A stretch of 64,000 bases of DNA from positions 1,937,501 to 2,001,500 of the forward strand of contig CP138355.1 in the NCBI GenBank assembly GCA_033584155.1, written 5' to 3'. Shown here piece by piece: positions 1 to 8,254 of this stretch (positions are counted from its first letter, which is position 1; the number at the start of each line of letters is the position of its first letter). The position numbers were made by a program, and so were the translations under genes. The notes beneath the pieces are model-generated. The model was not told the DNA's origin. It saw only the letters and a list, made by a program, of their open reading frames with translations, and ran no database searches. This DNA comes from Candidatus Electrothrix scaldis (GTDB lineage: Bacteria; Desulfobacterota; Desulfobulbia; Desulfobulbales; Desulfobulbaceae).

Positions 1-1
1 G

Positions 2-727
2 AATATTGATGATCTGGTAGAAACAGCAGATAAGCTCCTCGCTGCTGGGGTCAAGGATATGGTCATCGATACCGGTGCCCGGACCATGCGCGGCGCCTTT
101 GAGGATAATGTTGTGGCTCGTCGCTCTGCGGTGAAGGAGAAATTCAAACCGCTTGGCTTTCCTACCATCACCTTTCCCTGCGAGATGTGTGATGACCTGA
201 TGATGGAGGCCATGATAGGCTCTGTCCTGATGGCCAAGTACACCGGGATTACGGTCTTCTCTGACATTCAGGGGGATATACTCTTCCCGCTCCTGCTGGA
301 GCAGCTGAACATCTTCACTGACCCGCAGCGTCCGATGGTTGTTGCTGAGGATATTTATCCGATCACCGGCCCGGATGAGAATTCACCGGTACTGATTACC
401 TGTAACTTCTCGCTCACCTACTTTATTGTTTCCGGTGAGATCGAAGGCTCCAAGGTGCCCAGTTGGCTGCTGATCAAGGATACCGAAGGTCTTTCCGTGC
501 TCACAGCTTGGGCTGCCGGTAAATTCGGTGCCGATCTGATCGCCATGTTTGTTAATAAATCTGGCATTTTGGATAAAGTCAAGCATCGGGAACTGATCAT
601 TCCGGGCTACTTGGCAACCATCAAGGGTGAGTTGGAAGAAGAGCTGCCTGACTGGACCATCACCATCGGGCCTCGCGAAGCTGGACATCTGCCTGCATTC
701 CTCAAGGAGTGGAAACCGGCAGCGTAG
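2..727 (+). CDS. acsC: Acetyl-CoA decarbonylase/synthase corrinoid Fe-S protein large subunit (3' part)
   Basis: The reading frame is already open at the left edge, so the N-terminus lies outside the window. The visible 241 residues are the C-terminal TIM-barrel and cobamide-facing part of the corrinoid iron-sulfur protein large subunit, which carries the methyl group to acetyl-CoA synthase in the Wood-Ljungdahl pathway in the cytoplasm. I recognise the family from conserved stretches such as ITCNFSLTYF, WLLIKDTEGLSV and LTAWAAGKFGAD. The N-terminal four-cysteine cluster motif expected for the family is not in the window. The next core genes on the same strand, hdrA and mvhD, supply electrons to this pathway in relatives. 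They are separated from acsC here by a toxin-antitoxin pair, which probably came in later. Confidence 0.9.
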   Translation, partial: NIDDLVETADKLLAAGVKDMVIDTGARTMRGAFEDNVVARRSAVKEKFKPLGFPTITFPCEMCDDLMMEAMIGSVLMAKYTGITVFSDIQGDILFPLLLEQLNIFTDPQRPMVVAEDIYPITGPDENSPVLITCNFSLTYFIVSGEIEGSKVPSWLLIKDTEGLSVLTAWAAGKFGADLIAMFVNKSGILDKVKHRELIIPGYLATIKGELEEELPDWTITIGPREAGHLPAFLKEWKPAA

Positions 728-1045
728 GTTGGGCTGACGGTGCAGTTTTGCTTTGTACAATACAGCCCTGTCGTCCATCGGATGATGGGGCTTGTTTGGT
801 CTGGAAAGGCAACAGTCGAGTAGGATGGGTTTACGTACCATTAATGAGCCTGTGAAACGTTAGCCTCAGAAGGAGAATGAAGATATGGTCCCGGAAGCTG
901 CCATTACAATTTCAAAGATGCTTGAGACATTGCCGGAACGGTTCAAAGCATTAAGGAAGCTGGCATGAACCTAAGCGCAATAGTGTTATATTGGACAAAC
1001 TTGTTTGGTAATGATTTCATGAGCTGCATCAATCGCTAAATTGAT
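728..1045. other. Intergenic stretch between acsC and the PIN toxin
   Basis: No convincing gene. A tract resembling the GTAGGTTGGG repeat seen elsewhere in the window starts at 725. A 27-codon frame at 885-968 has a purine-rich site (AGGAG) upstream. Its short product (MVPEAAITISKMLETLPERF...) vaguely resembles the N-terminus of small antitoxin-like proteins, and it may be a truncated remnant. I see no terminator with a T-run after acsC. Confidence 0.4.
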
Positions 1046-1528
1046 ATGAGCAAAGTCTATATTGAAACCTCTATAATTTCTTATTTGACAGCACGACCAT
1101 CCAGTAATCTCATTGCCGCTGCATGGCAAAAAGAAACGATTGATTGGTGGGATTCTGAAAAACCGCGATTTAAGCTATATATTTCAGAGGTTGTGATTGA
1201 AGAGGCTGGCAGGGGGAACCTAGATGCAGCATCAAGGAGACTTTCTGCACTTGATGGCCTTGAGATCCTTAAAATAAATAAAGAGATAGTCGCGTTATCC
1301 AAGATCCTGATTCAGGATGGCGGAATCCCGAAAAAGGCGCTGGATGACGCATTACATGTTGCGATAGCTTCCGTTCATGCAGTTGAATTTTTACTCACAT
1401 GGAATTGTAGACACATAAACAACGCGGAAATGAAGCCGAAAATAAGAAAAATTATAGAAGCGTATGGATTTCAGAGTCCTGAAATTGCTACTCCAATCGA
1501 ATTGATGGGGAGGAGAGATGATGATTGA
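1046..1528 (+). CDS. PIN-domain ribonuclease toxin (VapC-like)
   Basis: A 160-residue PIN-domain protein. The N-terminal acidic motif is VYIETSIISYL, where E/T replaces the usual D-T/S, as in the DUF of PIN proteins that start IETSV. The second acidic patch is in KKALDDALHVAIASVH, and the last conserved segment is LLTWNCRHINN. Proteins of this type cleave RNA, and a partner antitoxin neutralises them. The coding region overlaps the next small gene by 11 bases, which fits translational coupling within a toxin-antitoxin module. The toxin-first order is the reverse of classical vapBC but is common for this PIN subgroup. The pair sits between acsC and hdrA and so looks like an insertion into a Wood-Ljungdahl locus. 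Confidence 0.8.
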   Translation: MSKVYIETSIISYLTARPSSNLIAAAWQKETIDWWDSEKPRFKLYISEVVIEEAGRGNLDAASRRLSALDGLEILKINKEIVALSKILIQDGGIPKKALDDALHVAIASVHAVEFLLTWNCRHINNAEMKPKIRKIIEAYGFQSPEIATPIELMGRRDDD

Positions 1529-1697
1529 CGAAATACTTCAAGAATTAAGGGCTGTAAAAGATAAAATTGCTAAAGAGTATAGCTATAGTCTTGATGATTT
1601 AGCTGAATATTATTCGCAAAAACAAATGAATAATCCTGAAAAATTCTATCAGGGGAAGAAAAATATAAAAACCGAACAGGTTGCTCGATCTGAATAA
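1518..1697 (+). CDS. Small antitoxin partner of the PIN toxin
   Basis: A 59-codon gene that starts with two adjacent ATG codons at 1518 and 1521, preceded by AGGAG inside the end of the PIN gene. The product begins MMIDEILQELRAVKDKIAKE and continues YSYSLDDLAEYYSQKQ. This is typical of small partners found directly downstream of PIN toxins: an amphipathic helix and a short charged tail. The 11-base overlap with the toxin is the main evidence that it is a real gene. No DNA-binding fold can be named from the sequence alone. Confidence 0.7.
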   Translation: MMIDEILQELRAVKDKIAKEYSYSLDDLAEYYSQKQMNNPEKFYQGKKNIKTEQVARSE

Positions 1698-1744
1698 ACA
1701 TGGGTTGAAGATTGTTGTCTATAACTATCCAAGATGATATTTAA

Positions 1745-1906
1745 TTCAACTTACTTGAGTTTGTAGCGTCCGCCCGTCAAACGCCTGAAGGATTTGTGAT
1801 TGAACTTATTCGTGAGCACTTTGATTATTATGACAGTCTTGACAGCGAGGCACCTGATTTTACCGCATTAGAGACTGACAGAAAATATACTTTAACCAAT
1901 CAATAA
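1745..1906 (+). pseudogene. Remnant of a small acidic ORF
   Basis: A 53-codon open stretch without a plausible start codon. It follows an in-frame TAA and ends 16 bases before hdrA. Its end reads LIREHFDYYDSLDSEAPDF. The composition is protein-like, but the 5' part is missing, so I read it as the tail of a decayed small gene, possibly another toxin-antitoxin component. Function unknown. Confidence 0.3.
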
Positions 1907-1921
1907 ACACTGGAGATTGCA

Positions 1922-4900
1922 ATGGGAAAAGGAATGGAACACAGGGCCGGATCAGTAATGGTCGTGGGCGGAGGTATCGCCGGGATACAGACCGCCCTTG
2001 ACCTGACTGAACTTGGTTATTACGTCTACCTGCTGGAAAAAGCGCCGGTTGTGGGCGGGGTTATGGCCCAGCTCGATAAGACTTTTCCGACCAATGACTG
2101 CTCTCTCTGAATACTCGCGCCTAAGCTGGTAGAGGCCGGTCGGTCTCCAAACATAGAGATGATCACCAATGCAGATCTTCTGGCATTGGACGGAAAACCG
2201 GGTGATTTTACTGTCAAGGTACGTAAACGCCCACGTTATATTGATGCGGACAAGTGTACTGCCTGCGGGCTCTGTACCCAATATTGTCCCAAGCACCTTT
2301 CTGATGCATATAATGAAGGATTGTCGCTGACTCGTCCTATTCATATTGATTATGCCCAGGCTGTGCCTGCGACCTATTATATTGATCCGTCAGCCTGTAT
2401 GTCTGTGCAGCATGATACCTGTCAGATCTGCGTGCCGGTCTGCCAGAGTCATGCCATTGACTTTAGTCAGCAACCTGAAGAGGTTGATATCAAGGTTGGG
2501 GCAATGGTGCTGTCGCCAGGCTTTGGCCGGATTGATGATGCCACCTTGGAAAAATATTCCTACGGTCAACATCCTGATGTGCTTACAGCGGTAGAATTTG
2601 AGCGCATGACCAATGCTTCTGGTCCCTTCCTCGGTGAGGTGAAATGCTTCTCTGATGGGCGCCATCCCAAGTCATTGGCCTTTATTCAGTGTGTGGGTTC
2701 CAGGGATCTGGGGTGTGATAATGGCTATTGCTCTTCAGTTTGCTGTATGTATGCCATCAAGGAAGCAATGGTGGCCAAGGAGCATGACCCGGAAGTGGAT
2801 ATCACCGTCTATTATATGGATATCCGCACCCAGGGCAAGGATTTTGATAAGGCCAGGGAACGGGCCGAGGCTATGGGCGTGAAGTTTGTCCGGGCCAAGG
2901 TTGCCGGAGTGACTCCTTGGGAGAATAGCCTACGCTTGACCTATTCCACTTTGGATGGCAAGCATGAGTTTAAGCCTCATGATATGGTGGTGCTTTCTGT
3001 TGGCCTGGAAGCTCCCAAGGATGCTCAGGGTATTGCCGACATGACGGGCATTGAGCTCAATCAGTATGATTTTGCCAAAACAGATACCTTTAGCCCCCTG
3101 AATACCAGCGTGGAAGGCGTGGTTGTTGCTGGTGCCTTCCAAGGCCCCAAGGATATCCCAGAGTCTGTTACGCAGGCCTCGGCAACAGCTGGTATCGTGT
3201 CTGGAATGTTAGAAAAACAGCGCGGACTGGGCATTGTCCATAAGTCCTACCCGGACGAGAAAGCGATGGATGAGGAAGTCCGCATCGGGGTTTTTGTCTG
3301 TCATTGCGGTATCAATATCGCTTCGGTGGTGGATGTCCATAAGGTGGAGGACTCAGTTGAGGGCATGGAAGGGGTTGTCTACCATACTGATTCCCTCTAC
3401 TCCTGTTCTGCGGATGCAGTCCAGACCCTTAAAGATAGGATTATTGAGCATAATCTGAATCGGGTGGTTATTGCGGCCTGTTCTCCGCGAACCCATGAGC
3501 CGCTTTTTCAGGAGACCCTGCGGGATGCAGGCCTGAATCGTTGCCTGATTGAGATGGTCAATATCCGTGACCAATGTTCCTGGGTGCATGCTGGCGAGCC
3601 GGAAGCAGCTACTGATAAGTCGCAGGATCTGTTGCGCATGGCAGTTGCTAAGGCCAGAGGTATGAAACCTCTGCCGGAACAGACTGTGCCGGTTACCCCT
3701 AAGGCCTTGATCATCGGCGCGGGTATTGCCGGTATGACCGTGGCCTTGAGTCTGGCAGAGCAGGGCTTTGACTCTGTGCTGGTGGAAAAAGGAGAACGGC
3801 TGGGAGGCAGCTTGGGGCTGTTGAACCATACTCTGGATGCCCACGAGACCGCCTCGCATCTGCAAAAACTGGTTGCTGAGGTCGAGGCCAACGAGCATGT
3901 TGACGTGCTGACCAAGGCCGAGCTCAAGGATTTCTCCGGCTTTGTCGGTAACTTCTCCTCTGTGGTCGCTGAGGAAGGTGGTGCTGAGCACACGGTGGAT
4001 CACGGGGTTGTGGTCCTGGCAACAGGTGGGCATGAGCATCGTCCTGATGGCTATCTGCTGGAGGAGAACGATAAGGTGGTCACCCAGACCGAGCTGGAGC
4101 AGCAACTGGCTGCGGACGGTAAGGCACCGGAATCTATTATCATGGTCCAGTGTGCCGGTTCACGCGGTGATGATCTCAAGTATTGCTCCAAGGTCTGCTG
4201 TAATCATGCAGTTAAGAATGCGCTCAAGATCAAGGAACTGAATCCTGCCAGTCAGGTGATCGTCCTGTATCGGGATATGCGGACCTATGGTTATGCCGAG
4301 GATGCCTATCGTGAGGCGCGACTTAAGGGCGTGATCTTCATTCCTTATGAGTTGGCTCAGAAACCGAAGATTTCTGTTAAAGGCAAAGGTAAGAAGCTCA
4401 CAGTGAGCTTCTTTGATGCTCTGTTGCAGGAAGATGTGGAGATGAACCCGGATATGGTGGCCCTGTCCGTGGGTATTGCCCCGGATGGTACCGAAGATCT
4501 GAGCAAGCTGCTCAAGGCACCACTCACCGATGATCGCTTTTTCCTGGAGGCTCATGTGAAGTTGCGGCCAGTGGAACTGCCGGTCTCCGGGGTCTATGTC
4601 TGTGGCCTGGCCCACGCACCAAAACCTGTGGATGAGACCATTACCCAAGCCCAGGCAGCTGCGGCCAAGGCGGCTATTCCCCTGGTGAAAGGCAAGGTAA
4701 GCATTGATCCTATTGTCTCGGTAGTTGAGCAGGAGAAATGTATTGGGTGTGGTATCTGTGCCAGCCTTTGTCCCTTTGGCGCTATTGAGATGATCAAGGT
4801 AGATAAGAAGCGCAAGGCCCAGACCATTGCCGCCTCCTGTAAGGCCTGTGGTATCTGTTCCAGCCATTGTCCAACCTTTGCCATCTCTATGGGCGGGTTC

Positions 4901-4972
4901 ACCAATGAGCAGATCATGGATCAGATTGCCGCCTTTGGTAATATACAGGCGGATGAACCGGTTGAGGCGTGA
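1922..4972 (+). CDS. hdrA: HdrA-like flavin/iron-sulfur electron-bifurcation subunit, selenoprotein (Sec63)
   Basis: Read through the in-frame TGA at 2108-2110, this is one protein of 1016 residues. The N-terminal dinucleotide fold is [17 protein letters not shown]. The TGA falls in [18 protein letters not shown], where HdrA relatives have Cys (CS-x-C), so the codon is most simply selenocysteine 63. Ferredoxin-type clusters follow at [11 protein letters not shown], and two more lie near the C-terminus ([11 protein letters not shown] and [11 protein letters not shown]). A second FAD-binding fold ([17 protein letters not shown]) starts around residue 595, so the protein is the long, duplicated HdrA form found in sulfate reducers. 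It is cytoplasmic and passes electrons between ferredoxin, a disulfide or another donor, and partner subunits such as MvhD, encoded just downstream. An ORF caller would split it at 2110 and restart at 2159. Confidence 0.92.
2119..2136 (+). promoter_or_regulatory. Candidate SECIS hairpin in hdrA
   Basis: It starts 8 bases after the TGA. GCCT (2119-2122) can pair with AGGC (2133-2136) around a ten-base loop containing GCTGGTAG. The GGT lies about 18 bases past the TGA, where bacterial SECIS elements place the G/U that binds SelB. The stem is short and imperfect, so this is supportive rather than decisive. Confidence 0.5.
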
Positions 4973-4992
4973 TTCCTGTAACCTGAAACACA

Positions 4993-5058
4993 CTGTAGGG
5001 GCAGACCCCTGTGTCTGCCCTGATTGGATTGGGCGAACACGGGGATTCGCCCCTACAG
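4993..5058. repeat. GTAGGGGC palindromic repeat between hdrA and mvhD
   Basis: A 66-base palindromic unit with ends CTGTAGGGGC and GCCCCTACAG, and inner half-repeats CAGACCCCTGTGTCTG and GGGCGAACACGGGGATTCGCCC. Related units occur at 23811-23875, 23962-23991 and inside the PKS gene at 26500-26525. Here it would form a strong hairpin in a hdrA-mvhD transcript. The lack of a T-run argues against a simple terminator. Confidence 0.8.
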
Positions 5059-5095
5059 CCTGATATGCAATAAACATCAATTATGAGGTGTTTTG

Positions 5096-5695
5096 ATGAG
5101 CAATGAGTTCAGTCCCAAGATTTTGGGTTTTTTATGTAACTGGTGCTGCTACGCAGCAGCGGACGCAGCCGGGGTTTCCCGGTTTCAGTACCCACCTAAC
5201 CTGCGCACCATTCGGGTGATGTGTACCGGGCGTGTCGATCCGGCATTTATCCTGCGCGGTTTTATCGAGGGCGCGGACGGTATCTTCACCGGTGGCTGAC
5301 AGCATGGCGAATGTCATTACCAGGTAGGTAATTACGATGCAATGGGTGTGGATGCGCTGGTCAGAAAGGTTTTGGAAGATGTGGGTATCCGCAAAGAACG
5401 ATATGATTTGCAATGGGCTTCAGCTGCTGAGGCTCCGCGCTTTGTGAAGTTGATCACTGATTTCACCGAACAGATGCGTGAACTTGGTCCGCTGGGTGAG
5501 GCTGAGGGAATGTCCAAGGAAGAAATCAAGGATCGCTTGCAGAAGGCTCTGGATGTGGTCTCTGACCAGAAGGTCAGGGTCAGCTTTGGTAATGCTGCTA
5601 AGGCGGTGCGCAAGGATGCGATCTGGACACCGGAGCATATCGACGAGGTGGTCACAAGCAAGATGGCGAAAACCTTGGAGAAGGCAATGGCCTAA
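5096..5695 (+). CDS. mvhD: MvhD-type hydrogenase/HdrA iron-sulfur subunit, selenoprotein (Sec68)
   Basis: A 199-residue protein when the TGA at 5297-5299 is read as selenocysteine 68. The start is ATG 5096, preceded by GAGGTG at good spacing. The N-terminus PKILGFLCNWCCYAAADAAG and MCTGRVDPAFILRGF are typical MvhD, the [2Fe-2S] protein that links HdrA to a hydrogenase or formate dehydrogenase. The TGA sits in DGIFTGG-U-QHGECHYQVGN, where relatives have GG-C-x-x-x-x-C-H-Y. A Sec at exactly this site is established for some methanogen homologues. The second half (YDAMGVDALVRK onward) continues in the same frame to TAA, which supports readthrough. Without readthrough the gene would appear as two fragments. 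Confidence 0.92.
5316..5332 (+). promoter_or_regulatory. Candidate SECIS hairpin in mvhD
   Basis: ATTACC and GGTAAT pair perfectly around the loop AGGTA, starting 17 bases after the in-frame TGA at 5297-5299. The distance and the G-G-U loop fit the bacterial SECIS pattern well, and this candidate is better formed than the one in hdrA. Confidence 0.65.
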
Positions 5696-5763
5696 TAATT
5701 GCCTGATTGTTGTGCCTGCTCCTCTCTGTACAGCACAAAGCAGGCATTGACAAGAATATACAA

Positions 5764-5798
5764 ACGGCACTGTCCCTTGGGATGGTGCCGTTTTTTTT
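5764..5798 (+). terminator. Rho-independent terminator after mvhD
   Basis: The stem CGGCAC...GTGCCG with an internal GTCCC/GGGAT-like extension is followed by eight T. It closes the hdrA-mvhD unit. It closely resembles the terminator at 18541-18576, including the flanking ACAA and the GGTGCCG arm, so the two look like copies of one module. A second hairpin (TGCCTGCT/AGCAGGCA) lies just upstream at about 5713-5747. Confidence 0.85.
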
Positions 5799-5863
5799 GA
5801 CATCCGCCCTGAAAAGACCTATTATAAGTACTGTTAGAAGTGCTTTAAATCAATCGTGGGGGA

Positions 5864-6118
5864 ATGGATATGGCGGAGCGCATTTTAGCTGGCAGAATAG
5901 CCAGTATTTCTGAACTGAAGAAAAATCCGATGGGGGTTCTTGCCCAGGGAGAAGGCGATCCAGTTGCGATTCTGAATCGGAATAAACCGGCTTTTTACTG
6001 TGTTCCGGCGCAGGCATACGAAGAACTGCTTAACCGGCTGGAAGATATGGAACTGAATGCCATTGCTGATACCCGTAAAGGTCAGGAGCGAATCAAGGTG
6101 AAACTGGATGAGCTATGA
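5864..6118 (+). CDS. Phd/YefM- or RelB/StbD-type antitoxin
   Basis: An 84-residue antitoxin, or 82 residues if ATG 5870 (MAERILAGRIAS) is the start. The N-terminal segment RIASISELKKNPMGVL and the middle PVAILNRNKPAFYCVPAQAYEEL are typical of the DNA-binding Phd/StbD fold that represses its own operon. The C-terminal acidic-basic helix would wrap the toxin. The toxin start at 6108 overlaps its last codons, the usual arrangement. The toxin itself is damaged. Confidence 0.88.
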   Translation: MDMAERILAGRIASISELKKNPMGVLAQGEGDPVAILNRNKPAFYCVPAQAYEELLNRLEDMELNAIADTRKGQERIKVKLDEL

Positions 6119-6378
6119 GCTGGAGTTTCTGTCTGAAGCCTTCGGATGGTTCCGTAAAAAAGCAGTTCAAGAAAAAGCTGGCAGAACGTCTCCAGAATCC
6201 CTTTGTTCCGGCCTCCAAGCTCTCGGGCAGTGAAACTCGGTATAAAATCAAGTTGCGGTCTGTCGGTTACCGCTTGGTTTACGAAGTGATTGACTCTGAG
6301 TTGGTTGTTGTGGTTATTGCTGTGGGCAAACGGGAGAACAGTATGGTGTATAAAAAAGCTGCTGGTCGCCGGAGATAA
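6108..6378 (+). pseudogene. RelE/StbE-type toxin, frameshifted
   Basis: The natural start is ATG 6108 (MSYELEFLSEAFGWFRKKAV), which overlaps the antitoxin end. The conserved body lies in another frame from about 6160 to 6378: FKKKLAERLQNPF, ASKLSGSETRYKIKLRS, GYRLVYEV and AVGKREN. In intact relatives a few residues and a second copy of the GCAGTTCAAG-like stretch lie between these parts. I infer that a short deletion between direct repeats shifted the frame near 6160. An ATG at 6115 would make an 87-residue protein whose first part is in the wrong frame. The catalytic C-terminal basic residues remain, but the first helix is lost, so the toxin is probably inactive. Confidence 0.75.
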
Positions 6379-6395
6379 GCAGATCAGCCGCTTTT

Positions 6396-7088
6396 TTATA
6401 TGGAAAATAGAGTCTGGTCGTTGAGCGTAATGCTTCGGAACAGGAGGTCCAGATCAATCTCAAGTTCAGGGAGTATGGTCAACGCGAGCATGCCTTTGCC
6501 CGCATGAATATGTGGAGGAAGGAAGAAATGATCTTGGCCGAGAAGACGGACCGTGACCAGCCTGTCCAGCGGGTGGATAATCCAATATTCTCGAACTTCA
6601 AACTGTTCATAGAGGGCTGTTTTTGTGATATTATCATGGGCAGCCGTGGAAGGAGAGCTGATTTCAGCAATAAAGTCCGGGGCACCGACACAGCCGTGTT
6701 GGTCCAGTTTTTTCGCGTCACAGATAATGGAGATATCTGGTTGCAACACAGTAGTGCTTGTGTTTGGTGATTCCTGGGCAGCAGGAAGGCGGACATCAAA
6801 GGGGGCAGGATAGACCGAGCAGGAGTGATCAAGAAGATAGTTGCTGAGTTGCCGGGCAAGCTCCATGCTGATTTCCTGATGAAAGCGTAATGGTGCCGGA
6901 CTCATGGCATAGAACGTGCCGGATATCAGCTCGTAACGTTCATTGTCAGGAATTTTCCTGTAATCCTGCCATGTGTAGCATTCCTGTTGTGCTAACTCCA
7001 CGGTATCCTCCAGAGCAGTATGTTTGGGAAATTGGGAACATATGTTAACTGTGACTATAAGGGTAAGGTGTTTTGTACGAAAAAACAA
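6396..7088 (-). CDS. Uma2-family (DUF820) putative endonuclease
   Basis: A 230-codon frame. The Uma2 domain runs from YTWQDYRKIPDNERYELISG through PDISIICDAKKLD, APDFIAEISSPSTAAHDNITK, YEQFEVREYWIIHP and VRLL. These carry the PD-(D/E)xK-like residues PD...E. Uma2 proteins are abundant in cyanobacteria and some deltaproteobacteria, and their role is uncertain. The first 35 or so codons (MFFRTKHLTLIVTVNICSQF) do not look like the family, so the true start may be an internal codon near 7000. The gene is convergent with the toxin-antitoxin pair and stands alone. A second Uma2 gene, interrupted by an IS, lies at 38494-40921. Confidence 0.8.
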   Translation of the reverse strand: MFFRTKHLTLIVTVNICSQFPKHTALEDTVELAQQECYTWQDYRKIPDNERYELISGTFYAMSPAPLRFHQEISMELARQLSNYLLDHSCSVYPAPFDVRLPAAQESPNTSTTVLQPDISIICDAKKLDQHGCVGAPDFIAEISSPSTAAHDNITKTALYEQFEVREYWIIHPLDRLVTVRLLGQDHFFLPPHIHAGKGMLALTILPELEIDLDLLFRSITLNDQTLFSI

Positions 7089-7243
7089 GATGTTCTTTCA
7101 AGGGGAGGGCTTGTCCTGTTTTTGCTCAGTTCTCCTGAAAATTCATACAGCAGCAAGCTGATCCTCAAAAATTACCTCAGCTTAACCGCTACTTCCGAGC
7201 TGGAAGGTAATGATTTTGGGAAGAGGCCGAAATCCTGAGTCGG

Positions 7244-7264
7244 GTAGGGTGCGTGCCACGCACC
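7244..7264. repeat. Short palindromic repeat upstream of cytochrome gene
   Basis: GGGTGCGTGCCACGCACC forms a near-perfect hairpin, with GTA in front as in the other GTAGG-type units of the window. It lies about 60 bases upstream of the cytochrome start, so it could sit in the 5' untranslated region. Confidence 0.5.
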
Positions 7265-7323
7265 ATGATACTGAGACAGAGATTGTAGCGTAAGATAAAA
7301 AACAAACTGTAAGAGAATATCCC

Positions 7324-7797
7324 ATGTGTAAAAAAAGAGTTATATTGATATGTTTCCTTTTCTTTATCGTTCAAAATGCTCACAGCGAGGAGGTGACAAA
7401 TACAGCACGCAATGTAACAAGTTCTTCTGACAAAGATACTCGTCAACTCGTATCAATGCCTCAACAAACACTCGAAATTATGCGTCAAGATATGTTAGAA
7501 TATCTGGCTACTCTGAGCGAAATTATCGGTTATCTGGCAGCAAATAACCTTGAGGCTGCTGCAGATGTTGCAGAGAGAAAAATGGGTCGAAGCTCAATGG
7601 GAAAGCATCGTGGCACGGGTATGGGACCAGGTCGATTTATGCCGCCTGCAATGCACAGTATAGGGCGGGGAATGCACGAAGCTGCATCTGAAGTGGCAAC
7701 AGCAGCAAAGCAAGGCGATCTCAAGGGCGCATATACGTCTTTGCAAAAAGTGACAAGTTCCTGCGTGGCCTGCCATTATAGTTATCGTACACGGTAG
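7324..7797 (+). CDS. Secreted monoheme cytochrome c'-like protein
   Basis: 157 residues. A signal peptide (KKRVILICFLFFIVQNAHS) with a probable cleavage after HS directs it to the periplasm. The mature protein is helical and ends with a single heme-binding motif CVACHYSYRTR. One CxxCH at the extreme C-terminus of a four-helix protein is the cytochrome c' or c-556 pattern. The middle has a Gly/Met-rich loop (MGKHRGTGMGPGRFMPPAMH), which is unusual and may bind metal. Function is not determined: gas binding or electron transfer are both possible. The start is ATG 7324. No partner gene is adjacent, but a small secreted ORF and a cyclic-dinucleotide riboswitch follow within 1 kb. Confidence 0.75.
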   Translation: MCKKRVILICFLFFIVQNAHSEEVTNTARNVTSSSDKDTRQLVSMPQQTLEIMRQDMLEYLATLSEIIGYLAANNLEAAADVAERKMGRSSMGKHRGTGMGPGRFMPPAMHSIGRGMHEAASEVATAAKQGDLKGAYTSLQKVTSSCVACHYSYRTR

Positions 7798-7843
7798 CTT
7801 TGTACTTGATGATATCAAAATACAAAATTAGAGAGGTGTACTC

Positions 7844-7939
7844 ATGAAGCGAATTATTTTTTCTCTCCTGTTCACAGCGTTGCTTGCCTCTGTTGGCCAT
7901 GCTGCGTCGGACGATAAGATTTTCTATGCGGACAAATAG
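7844..7939 (+). pseudogene. Signal peptide of a truncated exported protein
   Basis: A 31-codon frame with a good Shine-Dalgarno (GAGAGG at about 7831). It encodes a perfect signal peptide (MKRIIFSLLFTALLASVGHA) followed by only ASDDKIFYADK and a stop. The next bases are a GTTGGGG repeat unit. I infer that the mature part was lost when that repeat or a deletion entered. It could be a real mini-exported peptide, but 11 mature residues argue for a remnant. Confidence 0.5.
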
Positions 7940-7952
7940 GGTAGTCGGTGAT

Positions 7953-7979
7953 GTTGGGGTTTGCAAAGCTCACCCCAAC
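7953..7979. repeat. GTTGGGGT palindromic repeat
   Basis: GTTGGGGT and ACCCCAAC form a stem around TTGCAAAGCTC, followed by CTACGA. A relative occurs at about 8535-8566 (TCGGGGTTCACTTCGCTCACC then CAACCTACGA), and a fragment at about 725. It is a REP-like family distinct from the GTAGGGGC family. Confidence 0.6.
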
Positions 7980-8254
7980 CTACGAACTACCAGGCTTCCA
8001 ATTCTGGCGGACCGTTCTGGTTCGCCGTTTTTGTTTTCTGCCCAGAGATACATCTATTATCGCCATCTTTGATGGTGGCTTTTCTGTTTTTTAGTTGTGC
8101 TGCAAGGAAATTTGTCCTGTATCTGTTTGTTACATTGAGAATTCTCATGAAAAACAGTTGACAAATACGCAGTAACAGGACTATATAATTCCGTTCACCA
8201 TAACAAATGGCAATGCTTATCTCCTGAGCAGGTGCCTTCACTTTCCGGTTGGAA

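Noticed and set aside
383-841. Minus-strand ORF of 152 codons over acsC
   Set aside because: It is the shadow of acsC; no family features, and acsC is well conserved.
3353-4105. Minus-strand ORF of 250 codons within hdrA
   Set aside because: Shadow of hdrA; composition follows the reverse complement of a GC-biased gene.
2159-4972. HdrA starting at ATG 2159
   Set aside because: This would omit the FAD-binding N-terminus, which is present in the same frame before the TGA.
4160-5080. Minus-strand ORF of 306 codons across the end of hdrA
   Set aside because: Shadow of hdrA running into the palindromic repeat; no recognisable motifs.
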